Assembly (NCBI RefSeq): GCF_022458985.1
Contig: NC_061779.1
Span: forward strand, 19,017,001-19,081,000
Direction: 5' to 3'
DNA length: 64,000 nucleotides
Source of the DNA: Mugil cephalus
Taxonomy: Eukaryota; Chordata; Actinopteri; Mugiliformes; Mugilidae
In this document: one piece after another, positions 36,566 to 49,282 of the stretch
How positions within the stretch are numbered: position 1 is the first letter of the stretch
Layout of the letters: every line of letters starts with the position of its first letter
The notes under the pieces: generated by a model
Seen by the model: only the letters and a program-made list of their open reading frames with translations
Database searches by the model: none
Told to the model about the DNA's origin: nothing
Made by a program: the position numbers and the translations under genes

Positions 36566-37936
36566 AGCGTTGCAGAGAAGATTTGTGAGCCCCCTCCCGT
36601 CAGTCGCAGTGCACGGGCCGACAAATGTATCTCCTTCCCAACAAAGTAGCGTATAAATGAATATCGCTTGTTGACTCTGACGGTCGGTTGCTCACCAAGA
36701 CAAGAAGCGTTTTTAAAAGATTTTAAGATTTGTGTAGCTTTGTACAGGTGCAATTGTGGCAAAAATAATGCATTACACTGGAATGATGTGAGGCTGTTGT
36801 GTATTATTATTAACTGTAAAGGGAATAAATGAACGTGTGATTTAAATATTTTATTTTTCTTCATTAAAAGAAAGATTTGTAAGAAAACAAATAAGACCGA
36901 ACATGATTCTTTTCTCTATTATAATGACACTGTTTGTGTATAAAGGGGTCTTCCCTTCAAACATGAGGTGAGCTTAGTAGTTTGCCTAATATTAATCAGT
37001 AGACCAGTGGATGTGGCAACATTTTGATCAAGGTTCTTATATTATTCCCTTTTCCTATCCGGTTAGCTTGGCATTCCCTCTTGTGTATGGGGACCAGCGA
37101 AGTCAGAGTGGCTTCCTCTTACTGAAATCTGAGATGTATTGATGGAATATTTCTGGAAGCCCCAGTACTTTCCATGCCGACAATCACCAGAACAGACCAT
37201 TTTCTGAATCATAGAGCATCACACAGCTACAATATGTACATTTACAGCACTTGCATAGAAAAATAAGTTTCTCAGCAGATGATTTTTTTTTTTTCATGTA
37301 AACCACAGTTATATCAAAAAAGAAGTCAATTTTCCAATATAAAATGCACTGTTAAAACGAATCGATAGACACAAGTGGGACCATTAGAATATTTTCCGCT
37401 TTGGAGCACCTCGTTGTGCAAACAGTAGGAGACGAATGTTGGACACATTAGACGCAGGAACATTAATTAACACGGACTCAAGGAATGCAAGTTAAGATTT
37501 CGAGCATGTGAACTCAAAAAGAAAAAAAAAGAAAGAAAAATACGGGGGAATTTTATCATATTGGCGCAAGTTCACATTAGTCGCACTAAAATAGTTTAAG
37601 CTGGCAACGATGTAAAAACCTCAACTCTGACTTAGTCTGGGCCTCTGAATCATTTGTTGTGGATGTACTAACATACATAAACAGGCTTCCATTTGGTGAG
37701 CTACAAATGGAAATTCTGAAGTGTGTCATTGCTCAGTATGTCCTTGGCGTGCATAGTTGGGTCTCTGGGTGAACGCTGTGGAAATTTGAGGCTGTCGTCT
37801 TATTCTTTTACACAAACTTGTCAAATATGATTTTTTTTCCCCCTCGCAAATCACAGGAATGTTCCTGTGTGGAACGTGCTCGGGGTGGAGATGGAGGTGG
37901 AGGTGGAGGTGGTGGTGGTCAGGTGCTGAGGTCTGT
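36566..37936. other. Convergent 3' flanks of irak4 and twf1
   Basis: Holds the 3' untranslated regions of both genes. On the + strand AATAAA at 36824-36829 is a candidate irak4 polyadenylation signal; on the - strand a TTTATT at about 36850 could serve twf1, which would make its 3' UTR about 1.1 kb and let the two transcripts overlap slightly. A (GGTGGA)-type purine run lies at 37880-37920 just past the twf1 stop. Confidence 0.45.
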
Positions 37937-40900
37937 TTAATCGTCCTCCCCTCCCTCTGGTCTAGTGATGCGGCGCCCGCCCCTCTTGCCAGCGGGACCT
38001 TTGGGCTTGGCGAATGCGGGCTTGTGTGCGTGCTGCTTGGGGTGCACCTCCTCGTACATGAAGTCGCTCGTCAGTTCGTCGCCGTCGTCGATTTCCAGCT
38101 GGGAGACGGAAAAGAGTGCATAAAATCATGAGACGTAAGGTGCGGGTGGGAAAAAATATCGATGCGGCAAGATATCGCGATACTTCTTCTTCCGATACAA
38201 CATCGATTTTGGATGTCTTATAATACATTTTAAAAGAAAAAGTCATGTTTTGTGCCGACAGTGAACGACGTCCACGCCTCCCTGCACATACTGTATATAC
38301 AACGTGTATTTTAAGCTGCATTTAAACATTTCTCAGTGAACTATGTAGAATTTATCACAATATCGCAATAATGTATCATGTCATGACTCAAGTATCGTGA
38401 TACGTATCGTATCGTGAGGTCCTTGCCAACACCCAACCCTAACGCAAGGGACCGCTGAACCTACTATCGACGCCACTGTTCAAGCAACTAGAGTCGCTCC
38501 CAAACTGCTTAAACGACAAGCAAAAGACTGAATGAGCTTCAGAAAGAAAACTGCATCCCATTGATGATGGACTGCGTTTCCTCTTCAAATCATGCCTGTT
38601 TGGAAGGTGTTGGTTGTGGTCATTGTGAATGCACTTCAACGCCCCCTGGAGACTAACATCAGCTGCTGAATTCATGTGGTTCTCATGTGGCAAATGTAGA
38701 GGCTAACCATGCTTTACTACATGTTTTCTTTTCCTCCTCCTCTCTCTTCTCTCTTTTTCTGTCTCTACCAGGTTGACCTCAGTCAGATGGGTCCCTCCAT
38801 ATGAGCTGGGTTCTCCTCGCCTCACCTCTGTCATATTTAAAGGTAGTTTTTCTCGCTCGCTCATGGGGCCTGAGGCCAGGTTTTGTAAATTATCTTGAGA
38901 TAATATTTCAATATGATATGATGAACATTTCTTCTGGTTAGGCCAGTCTGTTCTGATTGAGGTGGTTAAATTTTTGTTCCGACTGGGCTATTATCCAGGT
39001 TACCAGTGGAACTAATCTTTAGATCTCTACCATGAAGTATGTTGGTTGACCGGTTGTTGAGTCAAAAACAGACACACATCAGCACATCTTCTTTTTGGTG
39101 AATAAGGTTAAACTGTTCCACAGTCCACCGGCTACGTACATGACACCTAATCAATTCACTGAGAACACTAACTAAACATTTCTGTCTCGTCTGTGCTTAT
39201 CTGGTTGATTTAAAGCGAGCAGGACTCACTAACAAAAACAGATTTCTATGCTGTTCACCGCGATCTTTTTATCCTGAGGGACAGTTTCTTACCTTTTTCT
39301 CAATCTCCATCTTGAGGGTATTTTCCACCATGTCCACCAGGGGGTTTTTGCAGCTGGAATACAGCATCCTCTCTCGGATGCTGCACTTGTACCCGGGCAT
39401 AGAGTAAATGAAGACTGCAACGAACAGTGAGATGAGGAAACATGAAGAACCATTCAGAGCAACATGAAGAACACGGTTTTTGTCGGAAGCTCCGAAGACC
39501 TTGTGACACCTACTCACCTGTGGACTCCAAGTAGTCGCCCTCATGGGAATGTTTGTAGAGGAAGAAGTGGTAGCGTGCTGTGTCTTTAGGGATTCTAAGT
39601 GGCAGGTCTTTCAACTCTGTTGGCTCAGTGCTGCACAGCCGAATCAGTTCCTGTTCAGCATCTACTAGCTGTTAACACAGGAAACGAGAAGTTACTCACA
39701 GGCAGAGTGCACTTGCAACCAGAAATTCCCTGCTTTGAGGGCCAGGCCAATTAGGAAATTCTAGAAGGGCTGAATAACAAATCTCCTCTCCGTCTTAGGT
39801 GTGTTTGAAACATTTACTCAACAGTGGTAAGCCTTCGTTGGATAGATAGAATAAATTGTTTTTCTGCAAAGCCGTGACACCCACAAACAAAAGGGGAACT
39901 GAGACGTGGCGGCTACTGTGCCACAATTATCCCTTTGTACTTTGGACTGATCTGATCTTGTGACACGAACCCTTTGAATTTCAATGAGAAGAAAGGAAAC
40001 AAAGGCTGCTAAGGGGCAAAATGAGTGACTCATTGTGTCAATCTAGATGCAACTCCTGACCTAATAACTCTCTAAGATCGGATAAAAATGGCCATTGCAC
40101 GGATTATCAGCATTTAAGAACCCACCAGTTGTACGTAGTTGATTTTCTTGTCCCTAAAACGTTCGAGTGCTGCGATGGCGTCCTTGTGAACGGGGAAAGC
40201 CACTCCCTGCAGAGTCTGCTGCTTGGTGTCCACGCTGATGTCCGTCTGCACCTGAACACGTCACAAACACAAGAGCCGCTTGAGCATTCCGCCACTGTCG
40301 TCATCAACAACAGTTATGGTAATGAGGCCTTTGAGCCGGCTGATCAATGCACTGTAGTGAATATTTAATGTCCCTACAAATACCCCATGGATCACATTAA
40401 CACTGGAAGCTAAAGTCAAAAATAATCAGGTCTTTATTGATGTGCACATTTAGGCAAAAGCATGCAATAAAACCCAGACAAGTGACTGAATCTGCAAAGG
40501 GAGTCACATTTTCTAGCACGTTCTAGACTTTTTGTGTTCACATCTTACATTGTATCCGGGACAGATTTTTTTCTTAATTCAATCAGACTCCACCGATATC
40601 TGTGACCTATTAACTTTTTGGATGAGTGAAACAGAACAAATATTCTTCGTCTTCTGTCATAAGGAAGCACAAAGGGCAACAAACAGCTTGAATGCAGGAG
40701 CCTAATGATTACAGATGAGCCGCTTGTATCGGAAGTGGCAAGGGGCCTCCGCGAAATCACACTGAAAACTGGAAACGCTGAAAGGATTACACTGATGGAT
40801 TGCGTCTATTTTTAGAGGCCCACAAAATGAAATGCCGTGCAAACACGGGCCGAGCCTCTCTGACGTAGCTACCTCGCATACCAAAAGGGATTGCGGGACT

Positions 40901-43900
40901 TTTATCCATCTGCTTAGTAAAAAGGCAGTGAAGTCTCCGAGGCATGGCAACGATAAATATTTCAAAGCCTCTTTTTTCATCTGGCCGGTGCAGATTAATG
41001 CTATATTATCTTCCCTCACCAGCTGGTCAAGTGGGACGAGCAGAAACCTCACTTCCCATTTGTTCTGCTGCTTTTAATTGAGCATACTTTGGAGAGGGAC
41101 TGCGCCTCTCAAAGCACTTCCATATATGGCGGGGAAGACAGTTCCTCTTGTTTATGTGAGAGCAGCAATTAGAAAAACAGGGCCGTTTCTGAAAAACAGA
41201 ACAAGGGTTTATTTTTGAGAACGGGCCACCAAAGTCTTGAGGGTCAAACTACAAATGCGGCGTTCTTTAAGAGCTTATCTGGCACGGTCTTTCACATCAG
41301 CAGCACGGTTGACGACATCAGTAGCATGCAACAGATATTACATCACCGTATTTCCTTATCTTATCTCACAGCAAAAGGGAAGGCACGGCTTGCCCGTGCA
41401 GATTCATTGTTGACAGGACTGCCAACCCTGACTTACGACTGAGAACAATGCCTTTTAACAGAGGTAAGGCTGTGAGCTAATAGATTCATCTCTGCCAACA
41501 TCCTGCTGCTCTAATGGATCAGCATCTTTGCGCCGTGTTGATACTGCCAGGCAAGCATATGCACGCTTTCACTGCTGCTGACCTTGTGCTGTTTGGGAGG
41601 CTGCGTCGTTGGCCTTCATTGATACCCCACACCGTTTCCCGTGGGACTCGCCCCTCGCATGCAGGAGATGTGATTAGGGGGAATGCTGGTGCAGGCTGAG
41701 ATAAGCGGGTTATTTCTTTCTCTTTCTCCTATTGAAGCCTTAAGTGTAAAGTTTTTCCCCCCCCCCATCTTTTCAGAACTGAAACAGAGAACTCGCCTAA
41801 TCTGCACCCACTTGTCAACGGGCCAGGAGATGCAAATCTGAATCAGCTGTCTGTGTTTACCTCACTGAGTTTGATCTGCCTCAGTTCCTCCTCTGCAGCA
41901 GTGAGGGGCAAAGGGGCAGCCTGCGAGGTCAGATACTTCCTGTAGCCGCTGAGGTTCAAATCATCCTGGGGTCAAAAAATAGCAGTCACACGTCATGTCG
42001 GAGCTCACACTGAGTCACTGACACCAACATGACAATCATTACTATTATCAGCACGTCAACACCGAGGCTACTGCTCAAGTCTTCTTTAGCTTCGAGGGCT
42101 GCTACGTGACTGACCTTTGTGGTTGCGAAAATCTCATCCTTGATGTGGCCACCTCCAAACTCTTTCTTCAGTGTAGCTCTGGTAGCAGCATATAACATTT
42201 TTTGTCGCACCTATTGAGGACATAAACACAAATCTCTATTATTATTACATACTCTAACAAGGATTACCTAACATTTGATGAAATACACATTCTTTTGTTC
42301 TCCGCTTTTGCTCTGGTTTGAGAGTTTATGGGTTTCTACGTGTACATATAAGAAAGATAGTTTTTTTCCTATTGATTAACTCTGGTGTTATTAACAGGTT
42401 CTTCACCAACTTTGTTGGTTCATCAGTGCATCACCTGTGCAGGACCTTTGTCCATCATAACATGTCACATCTTTGACTATATAAAGGCATGTGGTTTGAC
42501 CTAATCAAACTGAAAGCACACCTCAGTCAAGGCAGCACAATGTGCGAACTGGTTGTGAAACGAGTTCCAGACAAGCCTCGACCTGAAGCACTGTGCTTCG
42601 AGCTCCGGGACAGGAATGTCAAGCTCGGCTTTGTCGTTCAAAAACCGAACACACTGCCGTTCTGTGCCTGATCTCTCCTTCGTTCAGCATGTCCCTTTCC
42701 ACTGATACGGGAGCGACATGTTTATCCGTCACGCCGAATCACAACAAGCGGTTCACGGAGTTTCAGTGACACCACATGACAATGACTTACTGTGGGCGAG
42801 CCAAGAACAAGTCAAATGCAAAACATACATTTGCATGACAATGACACAACAAAAATAATCAGCCTATTTGATGTAAATGCAGAATGAGAGTGAAAGTCAG
42901 AGATGAGGGCTCACGGCTAACCGCAGGGCACACTGGAGTACGCCATTTTCTGCCCATATTTAGATTTCAAGAGGTCTGGTAGGAAGTAATGAATGCATAC
43001 AAAGACACGCTGCCTTGATGTGGTGAACCCCACCCACTTGATACCCAAAACTGAGGAGGAAAAATGCCACGACGGATGGAGAGGCATTCATTAAAGCCAG
43101 CGCAGGCTGGGTTTTCTTACAGCAGAGTGGTCCGGTGACCAGGCCAGGAAGACCCACTCGTAGCCTTGGTTGTTAGAGGAGTCCAGCCGGTACAGAATAT
43201 AACAGGGCACGTCATCCTCGAGGAGGGGCAGCACTAAAGAATCATACTCCTGGTCCCACTTCTTTGATGCTTTCCTGGTGCCGCCCAGAGACAGCTGCTC
43301 TGGAAAGCAGATGTGAGCAAGAGCAAAAAAAAAAAAAATGTCAGCAGTGTGCAGATCTCTGTTAGTCATGCTGTCATTCTTAGCTTATGCAGAAGTATCA
43401 CTTTGACAATTTCTTGGCAGGAGAGACTGTAAACAAAAACTCTGGGACGCTGCTCACCATCCTCAATGATGATCTTTAAGGCCCGATACTGGTCTCCGCT
43501 CTTGGCACTGGCAAAGATATCCTTAACATCATTCCCCGCTGAGAAAAGACAGAGGGGGGAGACAGGGTCAGTCTTATTCTGCTTTAAACAAATGCATGCC
43601 AGCGGGCAACAATGCCCTCTGGTCAACATAGCCATATTCAGTGGTGAATAGGGAGTCCACAGAACAACCATTACACAGACAAAAAAGAAAGACCTAACTT
43701 TTAGATCCTGTTACTTCATAGTCTTCTGTTTTTATTTGCATTCCAACCAGAGTCTTACGAGTTTTTCTGCAGTGACTGCAACTTTGTGCACAGACACAAC
43801 TCAGATTCACTTTCTTTTTGCTTAGTACACTATAGTTGTTTGCAGATAATTCAAAAATTCAAATTACAATGGCCTCTGGGTTAGGATCGTTTCAGTTACA

Positions 43901-44558
43901 TATGTAAAGCCACGGGGTTAGCATGGGGTTTTCACATCGGTCTGTCTAGTATGAGATCACCTTCTTTCCTTTTTTTAACCTGGGGGAAAATAGATTAGAG
44001 AACACGGACTGGAAACAATTGTGCGTCTTCTTCGCCATCTGTGACAGGAGGTCACACCCCACCTCGGTTCATTTGTTGTAACAACAAAGCGAGGGTAATA
44101 ACTGTGCTATTCTACGAAGGGAAACACCGGCAAATACCAGGAGACGCTTGTTTAAATGAAAGGCGTCGGCCACCCATTGAAGTAACCTTTCAGAATGTAA
44201 GAGAAACTGAAGCACACACATGAATGCGACAAAGCCAAGCGAATATCTAACGCCGTCGTGTTTTACGTGGCCAGTAAACTGGCTAAACACTCGGGGATTA
44301 GGTTCACCGGTCATAAAAGTGCTGATCTCCCTCTCTCTCCCTCTCTCTCTGTCTCACACACACACACACGTATCACGGTAGCCCCGAGCTAGCTAGGAGT
44401 GGCTAGCTAACTTGACGCTAGCTTCTCGGTGCAATGAATTGTTGTAGGCGCCCAGAGCCCGGTCCGGCGGCAACACACTCACGCCACAAAAATCGCACAC
44501 AACACACAGCCAGTCGACAAGACGAGCCTCTACCTTGAATGCCCGTCTGATGTGACAT
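37937..44558 (-). CDS. twf1: Twinfilin-1, actin monomer-binding protein
   Basis: Twinfilin binds ADP-actin monomers and capping protein and promotes actin filament turnover. Nine coding exons on the - strand splice in phase: 44558-44534, 43538-43458, 43299-43121, 42210-42115, 41965-41861, 40251-40126, 39668-39518, 39414-39293 and 38098-37937. They give 348 residues, against 350 in human TWF1. The start MSHQTGIQ is the conserved twinfilin N-terminus. Two ADF-homology domains follow (about 1-140 with [52 protein letters not shown]; about 175-310 with [20 protein letters not shown] and [19 protein letters not shown]). The tail [20 protein letters not shown] is the conserved capping-protein/phosphoinositide-binding region. 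All landmarks are intact. The gene is convergent with irak4 and divergent from tmem117. Which teleost paralogue (a or b) it is cannot be told. Confidence 0.97.
38138..38446 (-). mobile_element. hAT-like MITE in twf1 intron 8
   Basis: The left end gtgcgggtgggaaaaaatat and right end ttgccaacacccaaccctaa are inverse forms of the ends of the element at 51.41-51.82 kb. The interior is dense in palindromic cgat/atcg strings (tatcgcgatac, tatcgtgatacgtatcgta). No coding potential. Confidence 0.65.
38700..38930 (+). mobile_element. Probable SINE/LINE tail fragment
   Basis: The order pyrimidine-rich ctcttctctctttttctgtc, then aaaggtagtttttctcgctcgctcatggggcc, then ttatcttgagataatatttc resembles the tail of a widespread fish repeat that has a gggagtttttcctt / gctcatagggg / ccttgagata sequence order. 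It lies in twf1 intron 8. Confidence 0.4.
40252..41860. other. twf1 intron 5, long and non-repetitive
   Basis: The largest unique intron of twf1, 1.6 kb. The stretch 40.7-41.7 kb has few simple repeats and balanced composition, so it may carry intronic regulatory DNA. No embedded coding exon was recognised. Confidence 0.4.
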
Positions 44559-44640
44559 CTTGTCTTTCGTCGGATAAAGGACTGATGCAGCTGATCGGGC
44601 GAAACCAGAGCAGAGAAGCAGGAAGTGGACTACACGGATG
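44300..44640 (-). promoter_or_regulatory. twf1: Putative twf1 promoter/5' leader
   Basis: CpG-containing sequence flanks the twf1 start codon (cggtccggcggcaacacact, aatcgcacac) with a CT/CA simple repeat at 44330-44372. No TATA box is evident. The extent is inferred from base composition only. Confidence 0.35.
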
Positions 44641-46664
44641 AGACCCGCCCCCAGTCTGTCGTCATCAGCACCGAAATCACATGATTTGGTCTAAAGGAGT
44701 AAAACCCATTTCGTTTAGTTCGGGGGCAAAGTAAATTAGGAGAACGTTACATTTAATACGCCATCATTCAAAGAACAAATACGTTCCTTAAGAAAGATAA
44801 GTGCAATTTGAGCTCATTGCTGTTTGATCCTTTAGTAGTGTCGGTCCACTTATCTGACTAAAACACTGGACAAATTGGAGATGGCAGTTATTTCCATTGA
44901 AAAACTGCAGTTTTCTAATTTTCACACTTTACAAATTCATGCCGTGGGTCAGATTTGACCTTCTGACGGGCCACTTTTAGTCCATAGACTGTATGTTTGA
45001 TGCCTGTGGCCTTATAGTCAGTTTTGATTTACTATTACGATATTAATATCAAATACCAATGTGCTTGCTAAAACATATTTTCCAAAAACAATATTCAAAT
45101 ATTTAGTTATATCATAATGTATTTATGTTGTTTTTTATTATTATTTATGTTATTGTTTTTATTTGTCAAGTATAAATGTCTTACATTGAAAGAAAAACAA
45201 GGGCACTGCCTTAGACCGGTCACAGCTGTCTTTTTTAGTTATTTATTTTTTAAGCTTTACTTTCTCTTTCAGTTTACAAAAATGTAGACGTCTGTATGAA
45301 TTACAGTGTTTCTTCCTGTTTTTTGATGAGTGCTGGATTTGAGGTTATTTATACCCCCATGATTACATTCTTCTCTGCTCCTTTTTACCTCCAAAAACAC
45401 CTTTGGAAGAAGGAGATCAGTTACAACTTCATGTTATACAGTTATAACGAGTATAACTTATACTCCATATACCAGAATAACTCAAGTTTATCCAGGTGCA
45501 TCAGTTGTGAATGTTGCACCATCAACTCACTGTCTTCGAAAACATTCTGCTGCTCATTTTCAGTCCTATGGGGCTTTGTCTCATTCGATCTTTGTTGAAT
45601 GACATTTGAAACTCTAGAAATTGTAAGCTGCACTTTTTGTTTTCCTATCCAGACGTCAGTTTGCTTCATTGTTTGATCCTCTCTTGGTTATTCAGAGGAG
45701 CCTACGGTTCTTGAGAGTTTGACAAAAAATAAGTAAGCGCATTGCCATTTGAAGAAAGATTGTTTGTCAGTTAGCTGCAGAGTTTACATCAGCAAAACAT
45801 GTAATCTGCCACTGATGCTTCAAACCTTTGTATTACGTGACAGGGGGGATCTCTAGGGTCTACTAAGAAGAAGAAAATAGGAAATATATTTTAACTGAAA
45901 TTTTACTCTAGTTATTCAAATTAGGCTACAATAATGAGGCCTTATGAACCCAACCCGTGAATGGTATTTGATTGAATGTGAAGATGAAGTGTTGAAATCA
46001 TATTTCAGTCCCCAAATGATTTAGGTCTCTGCACCTGTAATGACGAGGTAGTTTCCGCCTCCTCAAAGCAGCCGGTTCTATTTCGCGTGAAATCCGGCTA
46101 CATCTGGAAGTCACAGGGTTTCCTGTCCCTCCTCCACAAATAAATAAATAAATGCATACATTTTAAGGCAGTAAAATCATCCTGTTAGAAGGAATCTCAG
46201 TCCTGCGTCAAGCGCGACAGCTTCAGTCAGTGTCACACAGGAAACGATGTCAGCGCTCCTTCAAAATATAGTGCGCAAAGATTCGCGTTGAGCAACACAA
46301 AATTTCAAGTCTAAAATTTTGAGTTTACGGCCATGGCCGGCACGAAATTGCTATTCGATATGAAGTACATAACAATGTAAATCATCATTCATCTGATTTT
46401 AAGTGATATATTTCTTCCCCTCCCAAATATTTCAAAATAACGAAAGAAAGAAAGAAAATGCTCCTATCACAGAGTCACGTTTGTAAAGCATGTTTTTACT
46501 GAGGAAAAAGGAGGATTTCACATCAACAGTCGACAATGTATCATATTGATAATGAGAATGACATTTTAGATGTGGCACCTTAATATAGCTACACAAAACA
46601 ATTTTAAAAAGGCTACGTAGATCCCATACAACAAAAAATGTCAAATAAATTTGATAAAATGAAT

Positions 46665-46726
<62 letters not shown>

Positions 46727-46800
46727 TCTCCTAATGGTTATAGAGCTGTGTAGCGAGTCGTATCCTTTTATTTTCAAATGCGTGACCGGAAGTTCTATGT
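44640..46800. other. Intergenic between twf1 and tmem117, no gene recognised
   Basis: AT-rich unique sequence with a tetranucleotide repeat near the right end. Open frames on both strands are short and without domains. Confidence 0.5.
46663..46727. repeat. (GATA)n microsatellite
   Basis: About 16 uninterrupted ATAG tetranucleotides, upstream of the presumed tmem117 promoter. Confidence 0.97.
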
Positions 46801-46819
46801 TGTACTGTCTCTGACTTGA

Positions 46820-47220
46820 CGCTGGTTAACGTTAATTAACGTGCTACGTTGCTACGATGATATGCGCCTTGTGTGGACCGCGCTGCCTCCATCCACTTGC
46901 CAGCCGCTCCATCAGCATCCCGTGAACTACCCAGAAGCTACACCTTCCGGCGGGGACCCTCTGACTAAGCTCCGCCCGGCTGAGCTGGCCCGCCCGGCGC
47001 ATGGACGGTACGGCCACAATGGCAGAGGATTTGGGGGGTACCTCTGTCGTACACAAACAACAGGTCGCATGGATAATTCCCCCACAACCCGCCCGTGTCG
47101 CCTCGTGTCTGGGGTGATCAGACCGCCGCGTGTCAGCTTGATGCGGCAGCAGAGTCGTGCGGGAGAGGGGCTTCTCATCCCGGCTGTCGACTGAGACGGA
47201 ACGCGGCGTGGAGCAGGTGC
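46820..47220 (+). promoter_or_regulatory. tmem117: CpG-rich region, candidate tmem117 promoter/first exon
   Basis: The most GC- and CpG-rich part of the window (for example ccttccggcggggaccctct, ccgcccggctgagctggccc). A donor-like cag|gtgcgt occurs at about 47216. The open frame 46841-47194 starts with a TTG and resembles no protein, as expected for an open CpG island. A second candidate leader exon ends at a cag|gtatga near 48592, after a ttaaaag box at 48530. Either could splice to the coding exon at 48975. Confidence 0.45.
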
Positions 47221-47789
47221 GTCGATGGTGGTCATTTATCGCACATGCACCAACATATATATCACCGATTAAAAAGTAGGGCTCGGATTTCTCTCACTGT
47301 GGCGGCACCCGAAATCCACAGTTGTGTAATCGGATAATTGCGGCGTTATCTCCTAGATATGTGGGCTCGGGCGATTTGACATTTGGCGTCATCTCTGGTG
47401 TGACATTAGAGGGGATGCGCGTGGTCACATCATGATCTTAACACCATAATCTACCCAGAAATAGACAGAACTGGCGCGAATTCGCGAGCATTCGGCGCAT
47501 TTCTTCAAAAACATGCGCTCTGTTTACACCGGTCTTGGAGGATGATGAGGATGGGGATGATTAACGAGATCAGGAAACCCCACTTGCGCTCTTAATTGCA
47601 TTATCCATCATTACCTAACACGTGCTGATTCACATCCATGGCCTGTGTTTTCTTTCTGTCTCATGTCCCCTCCTACTCCATGCCTGTCAGGGACTCCCCT
47701 GCCACAAGATTGGGAGTGGGTGTCCTGTCACAGAGAAAGCCTGGTACTTCTCCTCTTCACTGTCAGAATAGAGAGATAAAGAGAGATAA

Positions 47790-47950
47790 AGAATACACTT
47801 GTTTGTCAAAGCACTGGGTATGACACTGCAGGCCGCCCTCAGGAGGCCCACGTCCATTCTCTGATGAGTCACAACTGTTTTGGAGGCACAAGGGAGACCT
47901 AGACAATATTAGGAAGGTGGTCATAATGTTAAGCCTGACTGGTATACACT
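47790..47950 (-). mobile_element. gatcagcc-family fragment
   Basis: Contains ttctctgatgagtcacaact, ttggaggcacaagggagacc, acaatattaggaaggtggtc and ataatgttaagcctgactgg, matching the end of the same fish element found in irak4 intron 10. Confidence 0.6.
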
Positions 47951-49002
47951 AAATCTTAAATTCATGAGTGATCTAATGTTAAGTTGACATTGGAGCAGTG
48001 TCAGAAATGTGGTCATTCGAGTGTGTGACCATTTTGGAGCCTGCGGTTTATGGTGCTCTTAAACCGTGCTGAATTTAGGACGAAGCTTTCACTTGCGCTG
48101 TAAATCACACCTCCACGAATGATTACCTCTGCCTGTTTGAATCATCGGCTTCGTACCCAAGGTGGCACATAATGACGAGACAAACATGATGCCGGTGAAA
48201 TTTAATAGGCACGCCGGGTGTTCCAGCTCTATTTCTGAAGCCCGCGCACCGTTCCAAATCACAGCAGAGGGGTATTTCAGGAAACCGTGTCAGAGCAGGC
48301 CAGTTGTTGGGAAGAGTTCAGCCCCGCGAAGATCGACGGCCGCGAGGAAGTGGGCGAGACGGGAGTTCATGGGTGACTAGTAATAGGTGGGTTAAAAAGT
48401 ACAGGGGGAGCTGACTGTCAGGATGTTGCTGGAGCGCTGCCTGGCAGGTGTTCCCGAGCAGAGCTCCAGCGAAATGCTGCCGCGACTTTTTGAGGGGAGC
48501 GCAGCGCAGACAGGCTGAGAGGATAAGCCTTTAAAAGCCAGCGATTTATCACTTACAGGTTTATTGCACTTCAGGATTCAGCCATATCCAGGTATGACAC
48601 TTGTTTTAGTGACTGGGGTATTATGTTTTTTGAAGAGCATTAACTATGATCTCAGTAAACTTTTTTTTTTAACCACTTTACATCTATGCCACTGATTCTT
48701 TGCTGCTTAATAATCCTACCATTGTTGAGAGAGCCTGGATTTGTGCTCAGAAATCTCCTCGTAGGTGTACTAGTGGCATTGTCGCTGAGTGGTCCAAGTC
48801 GTCTGAATCGAGACTAATCCCAAATCCATGCCGACCACCGAGATATTCCTGCCACTAATCTGTGTCTGAGTGATGTTCTCACTCTAATCTGCCCCGCTGA
48901 TGTGAATGTAATGTCATCTGACTGAAAGAAGCTCTTTCTTTCCCTCTCTCTCTCTCTCTCTCTCTGACTCCCAGGTGTCGTGCGGCCGGGGGGCTCAGCA
49001 GG

Positions 49003-49282
49003 ATGGAAATAGATGCCCGCTTTCGCTACTACTTCCAGCACCCGTGGTCACGCCTCATCGTGGCCTACCTCGTCACCTTCTTCAACTTCCTCATCTTCGC
49101 CGAGGACCCTGTCTCCCACAGCCAGACTGAGGCTCACATGATTGTGGTGGGCAACTGCTTCTCCTTCCTGTTCAACAAGTACCCGGGCCTCGGGTGGAAC
49201 ATCCTCAAAGTAATATGCTGGATACTGGCCATTATCACTGGCCTGTTTGCCGGGAAGTTTATATTCCACCGCCAGCTCTTCG
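49003..49282 (+). CDS. tmem117: Transmembrane protein 117, first coding exon
   Basis: The exon opens at an acceptor after 48974 (ctctctgactcccag) and has 28 nt of leader before the ATG. It encodes 93 residues plus one base and ends at a gtaagt donor. The protein part carries RFRYYFQHPWSR, FNFLIFAEDPVSHSQTEA and VVGNCFSF, which are hallmarks of TMEM117, and two hydrophobic helices (about residues 15-34 and 66-88). TMEM117 is a conserved multi-pass membrane protein whose molecular role is poorly defined; links to ER stress have been reported. The N-terminus MEIDAR is slightly longer than human MGKD. The remaining exons are not in the next 15 kb, in line with the very large introns of this gene in vertebrates, so the gene leaves the window. 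Confidence 0.95.

Noticed and set aside
41757..41768. Poly-C run in twf1 intron 5
   Set aside because: Too short to call a feature of interest.
46841..47194. 117-codon frame in GC-rich DNA
   Set aside because: Open frames are expected in CpG islands; it starts with TTG and lacks any recognisable domain.
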